Shown here piece after piece: positions 1-4,909 of a stretch of 6,109 nt of DNA. This DNA comes from Methanomethylovorans sp. PtaU1.Bin073 (GTDB taxonomy: Archaea; Halobacteriota; Methanosarcinia; Methanosarcinales; Methanosarcinaceae). The stretch is from the NCBI GenBank assembly GCA_002067265.1, contig MVQW01000015.1:1-6109 (forward strand), written 5' to 3'. How positions within the stretch are numbered: the stretch's first letter is position 1; the number at the start of each line of letters is the position of its first letter. The translations under genes were made by a program, and so were the position numbers. The notes beneath the pieces are model-generated. The model was not told where the DNA came from. It ran no database searches and was given only the letters and a program-made list of their open reading frames with translations.

Positions 1-60
1 CGATATTAAATCTCTTTTTGAGAACGATAAATCAAAGCAGACAGGCCTTTCAGAGTTCAT
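1..60 (-). CDS. Possible start of an unidentified gene downstream of mmp10 (partial, runs off left edge)
   Basis: An ATG at 60-58 on the minus strand opens a frame with no stop through the remaining 20 codons to the window edge. The peptide begins MNSERPVCFDLSF. It lies 8 bases after the mmp10 stop codon, the spacing expected of a second gene in one transcript. I see no convincing ribosome binding site: the bases before the ATG are AT-rich, and the nearest GGTCAAG lies inside the end of mmp10. Twenty codons without a stop can easily occur by chance, and I do not recognise the product. It may be the start of a real co-transcribed gene or only the mmp10 3' flank. Confidence 0.35.
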   Translation of the reverse strand, partial: MNSERPVCFDLSFSKRDLIS

Positions 61-68
61 GTGATTAA

Positions 69-1301
69 TTACTTGACCGGCAGACCAAAAGCATTGATCT
101 GATTAATGAGCTCTGTGAACTGCTCTAGTTCAAAGGCTATCACTTCTTCACGGGTCATGCTGATAGACATTTCCCCATCGTAGCTAAGCATTTCAGGACC
201 TCTGCGTACGAATCTATCTACACCATCCCTGGATAACACTGCTTTTGCTTCAGGATCGTGCACGAATGCTCTACCGGGAATCAATACTGTTTCTTTGACA
301 TCGGCCAATTCAAGATTTTTCAGGTCTTCGATAGTAATAAGGCAGCCGATGTCCTTGTCAACGGAAACAACGTTCACAGATCCTCCCAATTTAGCAAAGA
401 TCTCTGCAAGTCGCGGTGAAGCTGCTTTACTAGAGATAAGAGTTGCCTGTTTCCTTATTTGTGGGAGCTGGGCTAGTGCCCCCTCATCATTGCGCAGTGC
501 AAAAGGACAGCCTATAAGTGGATCTTCCAGAGGAGTTCCGGTTATCCTCATGCTATATCTGGAAGCAGCTTCTCTCACAATAGAAAGAAATTCTTCAATA
601 GAATGTGTTTTTACATTTTGCAGAATAGGACCATTGCCAAGGATCAGACCTTCTTCCCTGCTATTTGCAAAGCGCATGAGAATAACTCCTTTTGTTCCCA
701 TTTCTTGCAGATCAGAAAGTGTTTTCCATAATTCTTCCCCATCGTTTATACCCGGTAAGAGCACAATAGCAGCATAGACATCGCAATGCTTACTGAAATC
801 CTTTAGTACCTCCAGAGAAGCTTCAGGATTCGGATCACGCATATACTCTCCACGAAGTTTGGGGTCGGTGGAGAATACAGTAAAAGAAACTTCTGTTACA
901 CCGTGCTCTATGAAAAAGCGTGCATCATCAGGGGAATTGAATCCTTTACCACTGGTATACCCTAAATGTATCGGTCTTTCAAGCTGTGAAAGCATGGATA
1001 CAAGTTCCCTCAATTGCGGATAGCAACTAACATCTCCTCCTCCGCTAATGGTTATTTTTGTGATCTCATTAGCTCTGAACCTGAAGATATCTGACAGACT
1101 ATGAAGAACAAACTGTATGGGCTTAAAGCCACTATAAGCTTCCTTCACACCCCTGGTACAGTAATCACAACCTTTTTGGAAAGGAAAACAATACTTGCAC
1201 CCAAAGGGCGGTATTTCTTTTACTTTCTTGAAATAACAATAGGTGCAGAATCCATTGCAGTCTATGCCCGGACTGCCCCCAACATCGGCTACTATTTCCA
1301 T
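69..1301 (-). CDS. mmp10: Mmp10 (MamA): B12-dependent radical SAM methyltransferase that methylates an arginine of McrA
   Basis: The 410-residue product matches methanogenesis marker protein 10, which installs the C5-methyl group of 5-methylarginine in the MCR alpha subunit, using S-adenosylmethionine and cobalamin. The radical SAM cluster motif CxxxCxxC is C15, C19, C22 (CNGFCTYC). A Cys-rich loop follows with C35, C38, C45 and C48, a likely second metal site. The SAM-binding glycine motif is ISGGGD at 85-90. Y115 in HLGYTSGKG sits at the position of the tyrosine known to ligate the 4Fe-4S cluster in the Methanosarcina enzyme. The C-terminal part, with C265 (GCPFA) and C320, should hold the cobalamin domain. 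The ATG at 1301 is the only usable start: reading upstream, an in-frame TAA at 1328-1326 comes before any other start. No strong ribosome site precedes it. The gene diverges from the mcr operon that encodes its substrate. Identification is confident; the enzymology is known from the family. Confidence 0.95.
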   Translation of the reverse strand: MEIVADVGGSPGIDCNGFCTYCYFKKVKEIPPFGCKYCFPFQKGCDYCTRGVKEAYSGFKPIQFVLHSLSDIFRFRANEITKITISGGGDVSCYPQLRELVSMLSQLERPIHLGYTSGKGFNSPDDARFFIEHGVTEVSFTVFSTDPKLRGEYMRDPNPEASLEVLKDFSKHCDVYAAIVLLPGINDGEELWKTLSDLQEMGTKGVILMRFANSREEGLILGNGPILQNVKTHSIEEFLSIVREAASRYSMRITGTPLEDPLIGCPFALRNDEGALAQLPQIRKQATLISSKAASPRLAEIFAKLGGSVNVVSVDKDIGCLITIEDLKNLELADVKETVLIPGRAFVHDPEAKAVLSRDGVDRFVRRGPEMLSYDGEMSISMTREEVIAFELEQFTELINQINAFGLPVK

Positions 1302-1383
1302 TTGTATCGTGTCATAACAGATGTATTACTTAAACCTTTGTGATAACACAGAAAAGCATTATTTTTAAAATAGACATGTACGC

Positions 1384-1399
1384 ATATATATTTAGTTAA
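1384..1399 (-). promoter_or_regulatory. Candidate mmp10 promoter (BRE plus TATA box)
   Basis: On the minus strand the sequence reads TTAACTAAATATATAT, a purine/A-rich BRE-like element followed by a TATA box, resembling archaeal promoters. Initiation about 25 bases downstream would fall near 1360, giving a leader of roughly 60 nt. A second A/T box at 1361-1372 (TATTTTAAAAAT on the minus strand) is an alternative and would give a shorter leader. The region is so AT-rich that such matches are expected, so the call is tentative. Confidence 0.4.
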
Positions 1400-1496
1400 T
1401 TAGATAAATATTACTTTATGTGAATAAAAATAACCATATAGCGTAAAGAGGATTGGAAAAGAAGTTCCCTTTGTAGCACTGAACTTGCCATGACAG

Positions 1497-1518
1497 TATA
1501 TAATTTATAATATATATC
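1497..1518 (+). promoter_or_regulatory. AT-only near-palindrome, alternative mcr TATA region
   Basis: This block is made only of A and T and is nearly self-complementary (TATATAATTTATAATATATA at 1498-1517). It could be the TATA box of the mcr operon. In that case transcription would begin near 1540 and both leader hairpins would lie in the RNA. It could equally be an easily melted or bent segment serving both divergent genes. The box at 1562-1569 has a better BRE, so this is listed as the alternative. Confidence 0.3.
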
Positions 1519-1553
1519 ATTTATCTAAACATTGAAAGCAGAGAGGATATTGA

Positions 1554-1569
1554 TGCAAAAGGTTTAAAA
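1554..1569 (+). promoter_or_regulatory. Candidate mcr operon promoter (BRE plus TATA box)
   Basis: TGCAAAAGGTTTAAAA fits the archaeal arrangement of a purine/A-rich BRE (GCAAAA) two bases before a TATA-like box (TTTAAAA). Archaeal initiation usually lies 22-27 bases after the box, predicting a start near 1590 and a leader of about 110 nt before mcrB. The position is inferred from pattern alone. The AT-only block at 1497-1518 is the competing candidate. Confidence 0.45.
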
Positions 1570-1573
1570 CCTA

Positions 1574-1596
1574 ATTACTCTTAACTAGTGGGTAAT
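1574..1596 (+). repeat. Short inverted repeat (hairpin 1) near the predicted mcr start
   Basis: ATTACTC at 1574-1580 can pair with GGGTAAT-type bases at 1590-1596: seven pairs, one of them G-U, around a nine-base loop TTAACTAGT. If transcription starts upstream near 1540 it would be an RNA hairpin. If it starts near 1590, the repeat straddles the start site and would act, if at all, as a DNA operator. A CTTAAC word spans the stem-loop junction. Confidence 0.35.
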
Positions 1597-1600
1597 CCCG

Positions 1601-1681
1601 ATGGAAAATATCGTACTCTTTAACGATTGTACAGATTTTTTCTTAACTCGTTGTCTGTACTTTTTCCAGGATGGATCTTAA
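1601..1681 (+). CDS. Candidate 26-codon leader ORF (uORF) upstream of mcrB
   Basis: An ATG at 1601 opens a 26-codon frame ending in TAA at 1679-1681. The stop lies 5 bases before the mcrB Shine-Dalgarno sequence and 19 bases before the mcrB start. GGTAATC at 1591-1597 precedes the ATG and resembles the ribosome site of mcrD (AAGGTAATC before its ATG). The peptide begins MENIVLFNDCTDFF. It is rich in phenylalanine (F7, F13, F14, F21, F22), with Cys at 10 and 18, and has no recognised domain. The frame runs through hairpin 2 and both T-runs of the leader, so ribosome progress along it could alter folding or termination. A frame of this length can occur by chance, and no homologue is known to me. 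Confidence 0.3.
   Translation: MENIVLFNDCTDFFLTRCLYFFQDGS
1629..1665 (+). promoter_or_regulatory. Leader hairpin 2 followed by T-run: attenuator-like element
   Basis: GTACAGA at 1629-1635 and TCTGTAC at 1654-1660 form a perfect 7-bp inverted repeat with an 18-base spacer, followed at once by TTTTT at 1661-1665. A further six-T run lies inside the loop at 1636-1641. Archaeal RNA polymerase terminates on T-runs in the non-template strand, so either run could release part of the transcripts before mcrB. The element sits 35 bases before the mcrB start. No partner antiterminator stem is evident. TTTCC at 1663-1667 could pair weakly with GGAAA at 1691-1695, next to the ribosome site. Confidence 0.4.
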
Positions 1682-1686
1682 CAAAT

Positions 1687-1693
1687 AGGAGGA
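1687..1693 (+). promoter_or_regulatory. Strong ribosome binding site of mcrB
   Basis: AGGAGGA is an almost full match to the archaeal 16S anti-Shine-Dalgarno and lies 7 bases before the GTG at 1701. It is the strongest ribosome site in the window, and it fixes the GTG start. An in-frame TAG at 1686-1688 overlaps it and excludes any earlier start. Confidence 0.9.
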
Positions 1694-1700
1694 AACATAC

Positions 1701-3002
1701 GTGTCTGATAAAATAGACATTTACGACGACAAAGGTAAGCTGTTGGAAAGCGGCGTCGATCTTATGGACATTGCGCCAACAAGAAACGCAGCCATACAGA
1801 ATATCGTCAAAGACACCAAAAGGACTGTTGCAGTTAACCTTGCAGGTATCGAGAATGCTCTTGCCAGTGGTAAAATGGGTGGCGCAGGCCGCCGTATCCT
1901 TGGAAGAGGACTTAAGTATGACATAGTTGCAAATGCCAGTGCCATCCAGGACTCTGTTGAGAAATTAATAAGGGTCAACAAAGATGATGACACCAATGTA
2001 CAAGTACTTGCTGGCGGAAAGCAGCTACGCGTGCAGGTTCCATCCATAAGGACCGCAATAGGTGCAGACTACATTTCAGCAAGCACTGTAGGTGCAGCAG
2101 CTGTAGTACAAACCATCATTGACATGTACAAGGTAGACATGTTCGACGCACCTATCGTTAAGGGAGCAGTCTGGGGAAGCTACCCACAGACAATGGACAT
2201 GATGGGCAGCAACGTTGCATCCATCCTCAGTATCCCACAGAACAACGAAGGTCTTGGTTACTCTCTGAGGAACATCACCACCAACCACATTGCAGCCATC
2301 ACAGGTAAGAAGGCCATGAACGCCGCAGCACTCTCATCCATCTTCGAGCAGGTAAGTATGTACGAGATGGGTAACACTGTCGGTTTGTTTGAGAGGCACC
2401 AGCTCCTCGGTCTTGCATACCAGGGTCTGAACGCTAACAACATGGTATGTGACATTGTCACTAAGAACAAGAATGGTACAATCGGTACTGTAATTGAGTC
2501 CACAGTCGAGAGAGCTATCGAGGACGGCGTCATTGCAGTTGACAAGAAGGCACCATCCGGATACAACTTCTACAAGGCAGTAGATGTTTCAAAGTGGAAC
2601 GCATATGCAGCAGCAGGTCTGCTTGCAGCAACCATGGTAAACTGTGGTGCAGGAAGAGCAGCACAGAACGTTTCTTCAACCATCCTGTACTTCAACGACA
2701 TCTTAGAGAAAGAGACAGGACTTCCAGGCTGTGACATGGGAAGAGCCCAGGGTACAGCAGTCGGATTCTCCTTCTTCAGTCACTCAATCTATGGTGGAGG
2801 CGGACCAGGTATTTTCAACGGTAACCACGTAGTTACCAGACACTCCAGAGGATTTGCAATTCCTTGTGTATGTGCAGCAGTTTCACTTGATGCAGGTACC
2901 CAGATGTTCACTATTGAGAAGACATCTTCACTTGTGGGCAACGTGTTTGGTTCAATAGAGGAGTTCAGGGAACCAATCAAGGCAGTTGCAGGAGCCCTCT
3001 AA
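1701..3002 (+). CDS. mcrB: Methyl-coenzyme M reductase, beta subunit (McrB)
   Basis: McrB is the beta subunit of the cytoplasmic MCR hexamer, which converts methyl-coenzyme M and coenzyme B to methane and the CoM-CoB heterodisulfide, or runs in reverse in methane oxidisers. The product is 433 residues, the normal length. The signature [19 protein letters not shown] spans 358-376. By alignment with the Methanothermobacter enzyme, F358, Y364 and H376 correspond to beta Phe361, Tyr367 and His379 at the coenzyme M and coenzyme B sites, so the active-site contribution is intact. Translation starts at GTG, set by the AGGAGGA site; the next in-frame start is Met22, too far inside a conserved N-terminus. 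It is the first gene of the operon and mcrD follows after 39 bases. Its first 130 or so codons use ATA, AAA and TTG more freely than the rest, which is strongly biased to AAC, AAG, ATC and GGT. Confidence 0.98.
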   Translation: MSDKIDIYDDKGKLLESGVDLMDIAPTRNAAIQNIVKDTKRTVAVNLAGIENALASGKMGGAGRRILGRGLKYDIVANASAIQDSVEKLIRVNKDDDTNVQVLAGGKQLRVQVPSIRTAIGADYISASTVGAAAVVQTIIDMYKVDMFDAPIVKGAVWGSYPQTMDMMGSNVASILSIPQNNEGLGYSLRNITTNHIAAITGKKAMNAAALSSIFEQVSMYEMGNTVGLFERHQLLGLAYQGLNANNMVCDIVTKNKNGTIGTVIESTVERAIEDGVIAVDKKAPSGYNFYKAVDVSKWNAYAAAGLLAATMVNCGAGRAAQNVSSTILYFNDILEKETGLPGCDMGRAQGTAVGFSFFSHSIYGGGGPGIFNGNHVVTRHSRGFAIPCVCAAVSLDAGTQMFTIEKTSSLVGNVFGSIEEFREPIKAVAGAL

Positions 3003-3030
3003 ATCCATTAATGCCTTAGTCATAATATCA

Positions 3031-3039
3031 AAGGTAATC
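3031..3039 (+). promoter_or_regulatory. Ribosome binding site of mcrD
   Basis: AAGGTAATC before the ATG at 3042 differs by one base from AGGTGATC, the complement of the archaeal 16S 3' end. It is weaker than the sites of mcrB and mcrA, as would suit lower expression of a non-structural subunit. Confidence 0.6.
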
Positions 3040-3041
3040 AG

Positions 3042-3527
3042 ATGACAGATACGTCTTCAGACACAACAAAGCATTTGCAGCTTGAAATAGTTCCGCAGCG
3101 TTTGCTTAAGCCGGAAACTGCCCAGGCCCTTCTTAATGAGATCCTGGACCTGAAAGGAGTTGTCAGGCTGTTCATTCATGGCCCGAGATTACCCGGAACA
3201 GTACCTTATGGTCCTGCAAAGGGAACCCCCATGACACATGATTCCCAACGCCTTATAGAAATAGAAGGCAATACAGTGGAATTGATGGTCAGTGTAGGTA
3301 GCATCCGTCTGGAAGTGACAGATGCTGACGTGAAAGAACAGGTGCATGAAATATGCGAGAAGATATTCTCTTTCCCATTTGAGTTCAGGGAAGGTAATTT
3401 CATGCTAAGGCGGCAGACAGTCACAGGTTATGCGCGATTCGGACCTGATCAGGACCCACTTATGCTTGGGATTACTGATCCGAAAGGCAAACTGAAAAAC
3501 CAGGTATGCATCATTAAAAAGGAGTGA
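3042..3527 (+). CDS. mcrD: Methyl-coenzyme M reductase operon protein D (McrD), MCR assembly factor
   Basis: McrD is encoded in mcr operons but is not part of the mature enzyme. Recent work links it to MCR assembly intermediates, perhaps helping load F430; its exact action is less settled than that of the subunits. The 161-residue product is of usual size and has no signal peptide or membrane segment. The GPRLPGTVPYGPAKG segment at 47-61 is the family hallmark, and GYARFG at 129-134 is the second conserved patch. The first ten or so residues are rich in Thr, Ser and Asp and look disordered. Codon use is less biased than in mcrG and mcrA, consistent with lower demand. The gene ends four bases before mcrC, whose ribosome site overlaps the mcrD stop codon, so the two are probably translationally coupled. 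Confidence 0.95.
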   Translation: MTDTSSDTTKHLQLEIVPQRLLKPETAQALLNEILDLKGVVRLFIHGPRLPGTVPYGPAKGTPMTHDSQRLIEIEGNTVELMVSVGSIRLEVTDADVKEQVHEICEKIFSFPFEFREGNFMLRRQTVTGYARFGPDQDPLMLGITDPKGKLKNQVCIIKKE

Positions 3528-3528
3528 T
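3520..3528 (+). promoter_or_regulatory. Ribosome binding site of mcrC, overlapping the mcrD stop
   Basis: AGGAGTGAT spans the last codons and the TGA of mcrD, 7 bases (from the AGGAG core) before the mcrC ATG at 3532. Ribosomes ending on mcrD would cover this site, favouring coupled translation. The ATG at 3527 is out of frame with mcrC. Confidence 0.8.
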
Positions 3529-3531
3529 GTT

Positions 3532-4143
3532 ATGTTTGACCGGGAAACGCAAGTTGTTGATTGCAGACATGGGATGGGGCTTGGAAGAGGCGGCGGTCTT
3601 GCGCAACGAGGCACACTCTCCGAAACCGGAAGATCCGATGTGGTTGCAATAGCAATGAGTCCCGGAAGAAGGCATATCACAAAACCTGTATGCGAACTTA
3701 CATACGGTATGCGTCGCGAAGAGATACAGGTGAGCGTCCTGGTGCTGAATACAGGATCGGGTATACCCGACACTAACATGGGTTCCGGTACCTTCGGAAT
3801 AAACCCTGAAGAAGTAGCCCAGATCTCAAGGCATAAACTTGCGGTCATACATACAGGCAACGTAAGGGACCATGTGATAAAGAAAGTAAGGGCTATACTA
3901 GAACAAGCAAATATTCCTGCCGTTGTTGTTTGCCAAACCCCCGTTGATTTCGAGGATTTTGCAAAGGCAGGTGTGAAGACAAGGCTTGTGAAGCCTAAAG
4001 AAAAGGATATTGTGACGAAAGGAAAAGTAATGGAAATTGTGACAGGCGTCACACGAGGAGAATCATGTTCAAGGGAAAAATTGAACGAACTCGTGAAAGC
4101 CGTGAAAACCACAATGAAATCATTAGATGTTAGGAGTGTATGA
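3532..4143 (+). CDS. mcrC: Methyl-coenzyme M reductase operon protein C (McrC), MCR activation factor
   Basis: McrC is a component of the activation complex (component A3a) that, with ATP-binding protein A2 and several methanogenesis marker proteins, reduces the F430 nickel of MCR to the active Ni(I) state. The 203-residue product is full length. Its N-terminus carries the family hallmark VDCRHGMGLGRGGGLAQRGT at 9-28, including C11. Further cysteines are C54 (PVCELTYGMRREE), C134 (VVVCQTP) and C179; C11 and C54 sit in the most conserved blocks and are the best candidates for cluster or metal contact, which is inference. NTGSGIPDTNMGSGTFG at 73-89 is another conserved glycine-rich stretch. It lies four bases after mcrD. 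Its last codons (AGG AGT) form the ribosome site of mcrG, and its stop is only two bases from the mcrG start. Codon use resembles mcrD more than the structural subunits. Confidence 0.96.
   Translation: MFDRETQVVDCRHGMGLGRGGGLAQRGTLSETGRSDVVAIAMSPGRRHITKPVCELTYGMRREEIQVSVLVLNTGSGIPDTNMGSGTFGINPEEVAQISRHKLAVIHTGNVRDHVIKKVRAILEQANIPAVVVCQTPVDFEDFAKAGVKTRLVKPKEKDIVTKGKVMEIVTGVTRGESCSREKLNELVKAVKTTMKSLDVRSV
4132..4138 (+). promoter_or_regulatory. Ribosome binding site of mcrG, deciding its start
   Basis: AGGAGTG lies inside the end of mcrC. Measured from the AGGAG core it is 9 bases from the ATG at 4146 but only 3 from the ATG at 4140. It therefore supports 4146 as the mcrG start, which also gives the family N-terminus MAYKPQYYPG. 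Confidence 0.8.
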
Positions 4144-4145
4144 TT

Positions 4146-4895
4146 ATGGCATATAAACCACAATACTACCCAGGTGCAACATCTGTTGCAGCAAACAGAA
4201 GGAAACACATGTCTGGCGATGTGGAAAAGCTCAGGGAGATTTCCGATGACGATCTCGTAATGGTCCTCGGACACCGCGCACCCGGAAGCGACTACCGCAG
4301 CACACACCCACCACTTGCAGAAATGGGTGAGCCAGAGTGCTCAATCAGACAGACTGTCGAACCAACCCCTGGAGCAAAAGCCGGTGACAGAGTAAGGTAC
4401 GTACAGTTCGTAGACTCAATGTATAACGGTACCTCAGTACCATACGTAAGGTCCTACAGTGCAGCCATAAACTTCAGAGGCGTGGACCCAGGAACCCTTT
4501 CCGGACGTCAGGTCGTTGAGGCTCGTGAGAGAGACATGGAACAGGTTGCAAAGTTCCAGATCGAGACTGAGATGTTCGACCCAGCACTTTCAAGCCTTAG
4601 AGGCGCAACTGTGCACGGTCACTCCCTGAGACTTCCAGAAGATGGTGTAATGTTCGACATGCTCGACAGGGCAAGACTCGATAAAGACGGCATAGTGAAG
4701 ATGCACAAAGACCAGGTAGGAAGACCTATCGACAAGAAGGTTGAGCTTGGAAAGCCAATGTCTGCAAAGGAAGCAGCAAAGAGGACAACCATCTACCGCG
4801 TGGACAACGTTTCATTCAGAAGCGACAAAGAAGTTCTTGAATGGGTCCACAGAGTGTTCGATCAGAGAACCAAATACGGATTCAAGCCGGAATAA
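4146..4895 (+). CDS. mcrG: Methyl-coenzyme M reductase, gamma subunit (McrG)
   Basis: McrG is the gamma subunit of the MCR hexamer and helps form the coenzyme M pocket. With the start at 4146 the product is 249 residues, the usual length, and begins MAYKPQYYPG as in Methanosarcina homologues. An in-frame ATG two codons earlier (4140) overlaps the mcrC stop but sits too close to the AGGAG site. Conserved blocks include LGHRAPGSDY (41-50), THPPLAEMGEPECS (53-66), RVRYVQFVDSMYN (82-94), INFRGVDPGTLSGRQ (108-122) and TTIYRVDNVSFRSD (214-227). R121 in GTLSGRQ probably corresponds to gamma Arg120, which binds the sulfonate of coenzyme M; this rests on alignment by eye. Codons are strongly biased, as in mcrA, consistent with very high expression. 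mcrA follows after 14 bases. Confidence 0.97.
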   Translation: MAYKPQYYPGATSVAANRRKHMSGDVEKLREISDDDLVMVLGHRAPGSDYRSTHPPLAEMGEPECSIRQTVEPTPGAKAGDRVRYVQFVDSMYNGTSVPYVRSYSAAINFRGVDPGTLSGRQVVEARERDMEQVAKFQIETEMFDPALSSLRGATVHGHSLRLPEDGVMFDMLDRARLDKDGIVKMHKDQVGRPIDKKVELGKPMSAKEAAKRTTIYRVDNVSFRSDKEVLEWVHRVFDQRTKYGFKPE

Positions 4896-4897
4896 TC

Positions 4898-4904
4898 GAG
4901 GTGA
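4898..4904 (+). promoter_or_regulatory. Ribosome binding site of mcrA
   Basis: GAGGTGA matches the archaeal 16S 3' end without mismatch and lies 5 bases before the ATG at 4910. This fits high expression of the alpha subunit. Confidence 0.85.
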
Positions 4905-4909
4905 CATAA

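Larger units (their letters stand above)
1302..1700. other. AT-rich divergent intergenic region between mmp10 and mcrB
   Basis: This 399-bp stretch separates two divergent genes and is much more AT-rich than the coding DNA on either side. It contains candidate promoters for mmp10 (near 1384-1399) and for mcr (near 1554-1569, or 1497-1518). It also holds a structured mcr leader described in separate entries. Between about 1400 and 1490 I find no gene, tRNA or clear repeat. No conserved protein is visible in any frame; the only coding candidate is the small ORF at 1601-1681. Confidence 0.85.

Noticed and set aside
295..777. A 160-codon open frame on the plus strand inside mmp10
   Set aside because: It is antisense to a clearly conserved gene and its Ser-rich product shows no family features.
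1101..1343. An 80-codon plus-strand frame overlapping the mmp10 start and running into the intergenic region
   Set aside because: Most of it is antisense to the conserved Cys-rich N-terminus of Mmp10, it lacks a ribosome site, and it ends in AT-rich DNA without a following gene.
1376..1440. Possible tRNA, CRISPR repeat or insertion-sequence end in the AT-rich intergenic DNA
   Set aside because: No cloverleaf pattern, regularly spaced repeats, terminal inverted repeats or target duplications were found; low-complexity A/T runs explain the appearance.
1553..1567. A four-codon ORF (MQKV) preceded by GAGAGG
   Set aside because: It is too short to assess and overlaps the best promoter candidate, so it may not be transcribed at all.
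3003..3041. Possible internal promoter or terminator between mcrB and mcrD
   Set aside because: The 39 bases hold no T-run of five, no stable inverted repeat and no convincing BRE/TATA pair, so a continuous transcript is the simpler reading.
3405..4307. A 300-codon open frame on the minus strand opposite mcrD, mcrC and mcrG
   Set aside because: It lies antisense to three well-conserved genes, has low-complexity Ser/Thr/Cys/Phe composition typical of reverse-strand shadows, and shows no recognisable domain or ribosome site.
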